Under the pieces are notes generated by a model that saw only the letters and a program-made list of their open reading frames with translations, was not told the DNA's origin and searched no databases. Positions 6,084 through 8,196 of a stretch of DNA of 8,196 bases are shown in pieces. This DNA comes from Bacteroidales bacterium (GTDB taxonomy: Bacteria; Bacteroidota; Bacteroidia; Bacteroidales; JAOZQN01): positions 1 to 8,196 of the forward strand of contig JAOZTW010000210.1 of assembly GCA_029938985.1 (NCBI GenBank), written 5' to 3'. Position 1 is the first letter of the stretch. Each line of letters starts with the position of its first letter. A program made the translations under genes and the position numbers.

Positions 6084-7886
6084 TTAACTTTTTGAAGCTC
6101 GTTTTCTATCATGTTCGTTAAGTAAAATTTTTCTAAGTCTTATGCTTTTAGGAGTAATTTCGATGTATTCGTTTGCTCTAACGTTTTCCATAGCTTCTTC
6201 CAACGAATATTTTATTGGTGGTGCAAGAGCTACTTTGTCGTCGGCTCCAGATGAACGCATATTACTAAGTTTTTTTGTTTTGGTAACATTTAAAAGTAAA
6301 TCATCTTTTCTATTATTTTGACCAATCACTTGACCTGCATAAATTTTGTCGCCAGGGCTAACAAAAAATATTCCTCTATCTTGTAGTTTATCAAGAGCAT
6401 AAGCGATAGCAGTACCAGTTTCTAAAGCAATTAATGCTCCGTTTCTATTAGACTCAATTTCTCCTTTATAGGTTTCAAATCCTTTTAGGCGATGTGCAAT
6501 TATAGCTTCACCTTCGGTAGAAGTTAGTATTGCATTATTTATTCCAATCAAGCCTCGTGAAGGAATATCAAATTGCAAGAAAAAGCGGTCGCCTTTAGGT
6601 TTCATATCAGTCATATTACCTTTTCGTTGAGCTACTATTTCTATTGCTCTTCCCGAAAATTCTTCGGGTAATAAAATTGTTAATTCTTCAACAGGTTCAC
6701 ATTTTACTTTATCAATTATTTTTGTTATTACCTGTGGTTGCCCCAGTTGTAATTCATATCCCTCTCTTCTCATGGTTTCTACAAGAATTGAAAGATGTAA
6801 AATTCCTCGTCCGAAAACGTTAAATGAATCAGCCGAGTTGGTTAGTTCTACTCGCAAAGCAAGGTTTTTTTCCATTTCTGTAAAAAGTCTTGTCATTAAA
6901 TGTCTTGAAGTTACAAATTTTCCTTCTTTGCCAAAAAACGGAGAATTGTTGATTGTAAACAACATGCTCATTGTTGGCTCATCTACATTTATTGGTGGTA
7001 TTTGTTCGGGAGTTTCAAAATCTGCAACAGTATCGCCAATATCAAAATTTTCAATACCCAGAATTGCACAAATTTCTCCAGGATAAACTGGTTTTTTCAT
7101 TTTTTCTTTACCCAATCCTTCAAAAACATATAATTCTTTTATTTTGGATTTTTCAATAGTACCATCTCGTTTCACAAGCGAAATATTATCTCCCCAATTA
7201 AGTGTACCTCTTGACAATCGGCCAATTGCAATTCGTCCTACATAAGAAGAATAATCTAAAGAGGTGATTTGTAATTGAGTATTACCTTCGTCAAATTTGA
7301 AAGCAGGTATATCTTTTATTATCATATCTAAAAGAAAACTAACATCTATGGTTGGTGTTTGCCAATTTTCGCCCATCCAACCTTCTTTTGACGATCCATA
7401 TACTGTACTAAAATCAAGTTGGTCTTCTGTTGCTCCAAGGTTAAACATCAAGTCAAAAACTAATTCTTGTGCCAATTCTGGTTGACAACCTGGTTTATCT
7501 ACTTTGTTCACAACTACAATTGGTTTTAATCCCAAATCAATTGCTTTTTGCATAACAAAACGAGTTTGAGGCATAGGACCTTCAAAGGCATCAACAACAA
7601 GCAAAACTCCGTCTGCCATATTTAAAACACGTTCCACTTCTCCTCCAAAATCGGAGTGACCAGGTGTGTCAATAATGTTAATTTTTACATCTTTGTACCT
7701 TATTGATACATTTTTAGAAAGAATAGTTATTCCTCGTTCTCGTTCCAGATCGTTGCTATCTAAAATTAATTCTCCAACATCTTGATTGTCTCTAAATAAT
7801 TGTCCTTGATGTAACATTCTATCAACAAGGGTAGTTTTTCCATGATCAACATGGGCTATTATAGCTATATTTCTTATGTTTTGCAT
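6084..7886 (-). CDS. typA: Ribosome-associated translational GTPase TypA/BipA
   Basis: A cytoplasmic GTPase of the EF-G/LepA superfamily that binds the ribosome and is linked to 50S assembly, growth in the cold and stress adaptation. At 600 residues it has the family's usual length. The GTP-binding motifs are complete: AHVDHGKTT (11-19), RGIT (51-54), DTPGH (73-77), NKVD (127-130) and a G5 SSK within GSSKEGW (164-170). These are followed by the beta-barrel domain II, the EF-G-like domains and the TypA-specific C-terminal domain. That last domain carries the characteristic NMRSSGADD loop (542-550) and a basic tail, ITPKSIRLRK..DRKRASKS. The start is fixed by MQNIRNIAIIAHVDHG, since the P-loop normally begins about ten residues in. 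The gene has a probable promoter and a strong terminator of its own, so it is probably monocistronic. I see no truncation or lost key residue. Confidence 0.97.
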   Translation of the reverse strand: MQNIRNIAIIAHVDHGKTTLVDRMLHQGQLFRDNQDVGELILDSNDLERERGITILSKNVSIRYKDVKINIIDTPGHSDFGGEVERVLNMADGVLLVVDAFEGPMPQTRFVMQKAIDLGLKPIVVVNKVDKPGCQPELAQELVFDLMFNLGATEDQLDFSTVYGSSKEGWMGENWQTPTIDVSFLLDMIIKDIPAFKFDEGNTQLQITSLDYSSYVGRIAIGRLSRGTLNWGDNISLVKRDGTIEKSKIKELYVFEGLGKEKMKKPVYPGEICAILGIENFDIGDTVADFETPEQIPPINVDEPTMSMLFTINNSPFFGKEGKFVTSRHLMTRLFTEMEKNLALRVELTNSADSFNVFGRGILHLSILVETMRREGYELQLGQPQVITKIIDKVKCEPVEELTILLPEEFSGRAIEIVAQRKGNMTDMKPKGDRFFLQFDIPSRGLIGINNAILTSTEGEAIIAHRLKGFETYKGEIESNRNGALIALETGTAIAYALDKLQDRGIFFVSPGDKIYAGQVIGQNNRKDDLLLNVTKTKKLSNMRSSGADDKVALAPPIKYSLEEAMENVRANEYIEITPKSIRLRKILLNEHDRKRASKS

Positions 7887-7915
7887 AATGTAATTTTAAT
7901 AATTAAAAAAGTTTG

Positions 7916-7946
7916 CGAATTTAGAGTAATTTTTTTAATCAACAAA
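7916..7946 (-). promoter_or_regulatory. Probable promoter of typA
   Basis: On the minus strand TTTG (7943-7946), 19 nt, then TAAATTCG (7916-7923) match the -33 element fully and the -7 TAnnTTTG consensus except for one base. Transcription would start near 7909, leaving a short leader of about 20-25 nt. The spacing equals that of the lipoprotein promoter, which strengthens the call. Confidence 0.5.
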
Positions 7947-7966
7947 TAAGAATAAAATATAAATTT

Positions 7967-8018
7967 AAAAAAAGATAGTACTATCTGTTTATCTGATAGT
8001 TATTACTTTTTTTTTTTT
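7967..8018. repeat. GATAGT/ACTATC inverted-repeat cluster flanked by A7 and T12
   Basis: GATAGTACTATC (7974-7985) is a perfect 12-bp palindrome. Its second half can also pair with GATAGT at 7995-8000 across a 9-nt loop. An A7 tract (7967-7973) lies on one side and T12 (8007-8018) on the other, so a weak terminator is possible in either direction. It lies upstream of the typA promoter. It could end a transcript coming from the right, be an operator, or be chance in AT-rich DNA. Confidence 0.45.
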
Positions 8019-8196
8019 GAATAATATTTAAAACATAGAGAAAATGATTATATTGAAACTGAAAAGTCGGGAAAACTTTTTTGCAATATTTATCTATTTG
8101 ATTTTCACAATAGTAAATAATTCATATAGATATTCAAGGTTTTGTTAAAACATTCATTATAATTTAATTAACCAATTTTTATATTTTTGAAGAACA
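8019..8196. other. Right-edge intergenic stretch
   Basis: No supported gene. A promoter-like pair on the minus strand, TTG (8135-8137), 19 nt, TACTATTG (8108-8115), has one mismatch to the -7 consensus. A 6-bp hairpin AAAAGT/ACTTTT is at 8062-8080. The short open frames here (34 codons on plus at 8044-8148; a 12-codon tail entering on minus from the right edge and stopping at 8157-8159) are too short to judge. Confidence 0.5.

Noticed and set aside
6772..7485. Plus-strand frames of 104, 62 and 62 codons inside typA
   Set aside because: They are antisense to a highly conserved gene and show no protein features.
8044..8148. 34-codon plus-strand frame with a hydrophobic middle near the right edge
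   Set aside because: It is too short at this base composition, with no ribosome binding site or promoter and a cysteine-ended product of no recognisable type.
8157..8195. C-terminal tail of a minus-strand gene entering from the right edge
   Set aside because: Only 12 open codons are visible before the stop, which is not informative.

Overview
The window looks like chromosomal DNA from a very AT-rich member of the Bacteroidota. The evidence is indirect but consistent. Two genes are preceded by the phylum's promoter type (TTTG or TTG, about 19 nt, then TAnnTTTG). None of the four clear genes has a good Shine-Dalgarno sequence. There is a GH3/serine-hydrolase fusion protein of a kind common in this phylum, and a small lipoprotein with a Cys-Gly-Gly start. 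I cannot name a genus.

All four confident genes lie on the minus strand, so transcription runs from right to left. From the right: a 310-base intergenic stretch with a cluster of GATAGT/ACTATC inverted repeats and the typA promoter; typA (BipA), a ribosome-associated translational GTPase, closed by a clear intrinsic terminator 6 nt after its stop; a three-helix membrane protein with WG-type repeats and a CxxCxxC cluster; a 342-base gap; a small lipoprotein with a near-perfect promoter and its own strong terminator; a 374-base gap; and a 985-residue secreted or anchored protein that joins a NagZ-like GH3 glycosidase to a serine beta-lactamase-like hydrolase. At the left edge, just downstream of this last gene, are two repeat arrays: seven copies of a 7-bp unit in which the stop codon itself lies, and five copies of an exact 40-bp-period element with a palindromic core.

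The genes do not form an operon. The terminators after typA and after the lipoprotein gene, and the gaps of about 100 to 370 bases, suggest independent units. The GH3/serine-hydrolase protein probably acts on peptidoglycan fragments, typA serves ribosome assembly and stress adaptation, and the other two are envelope proteins of unknown role. I see no sign of a new multigene system. The most unusual material is non-coding: the 40-bp palindromic array and the heptamer array at the left end, and weaker hints of a short transcript upstream of typA.
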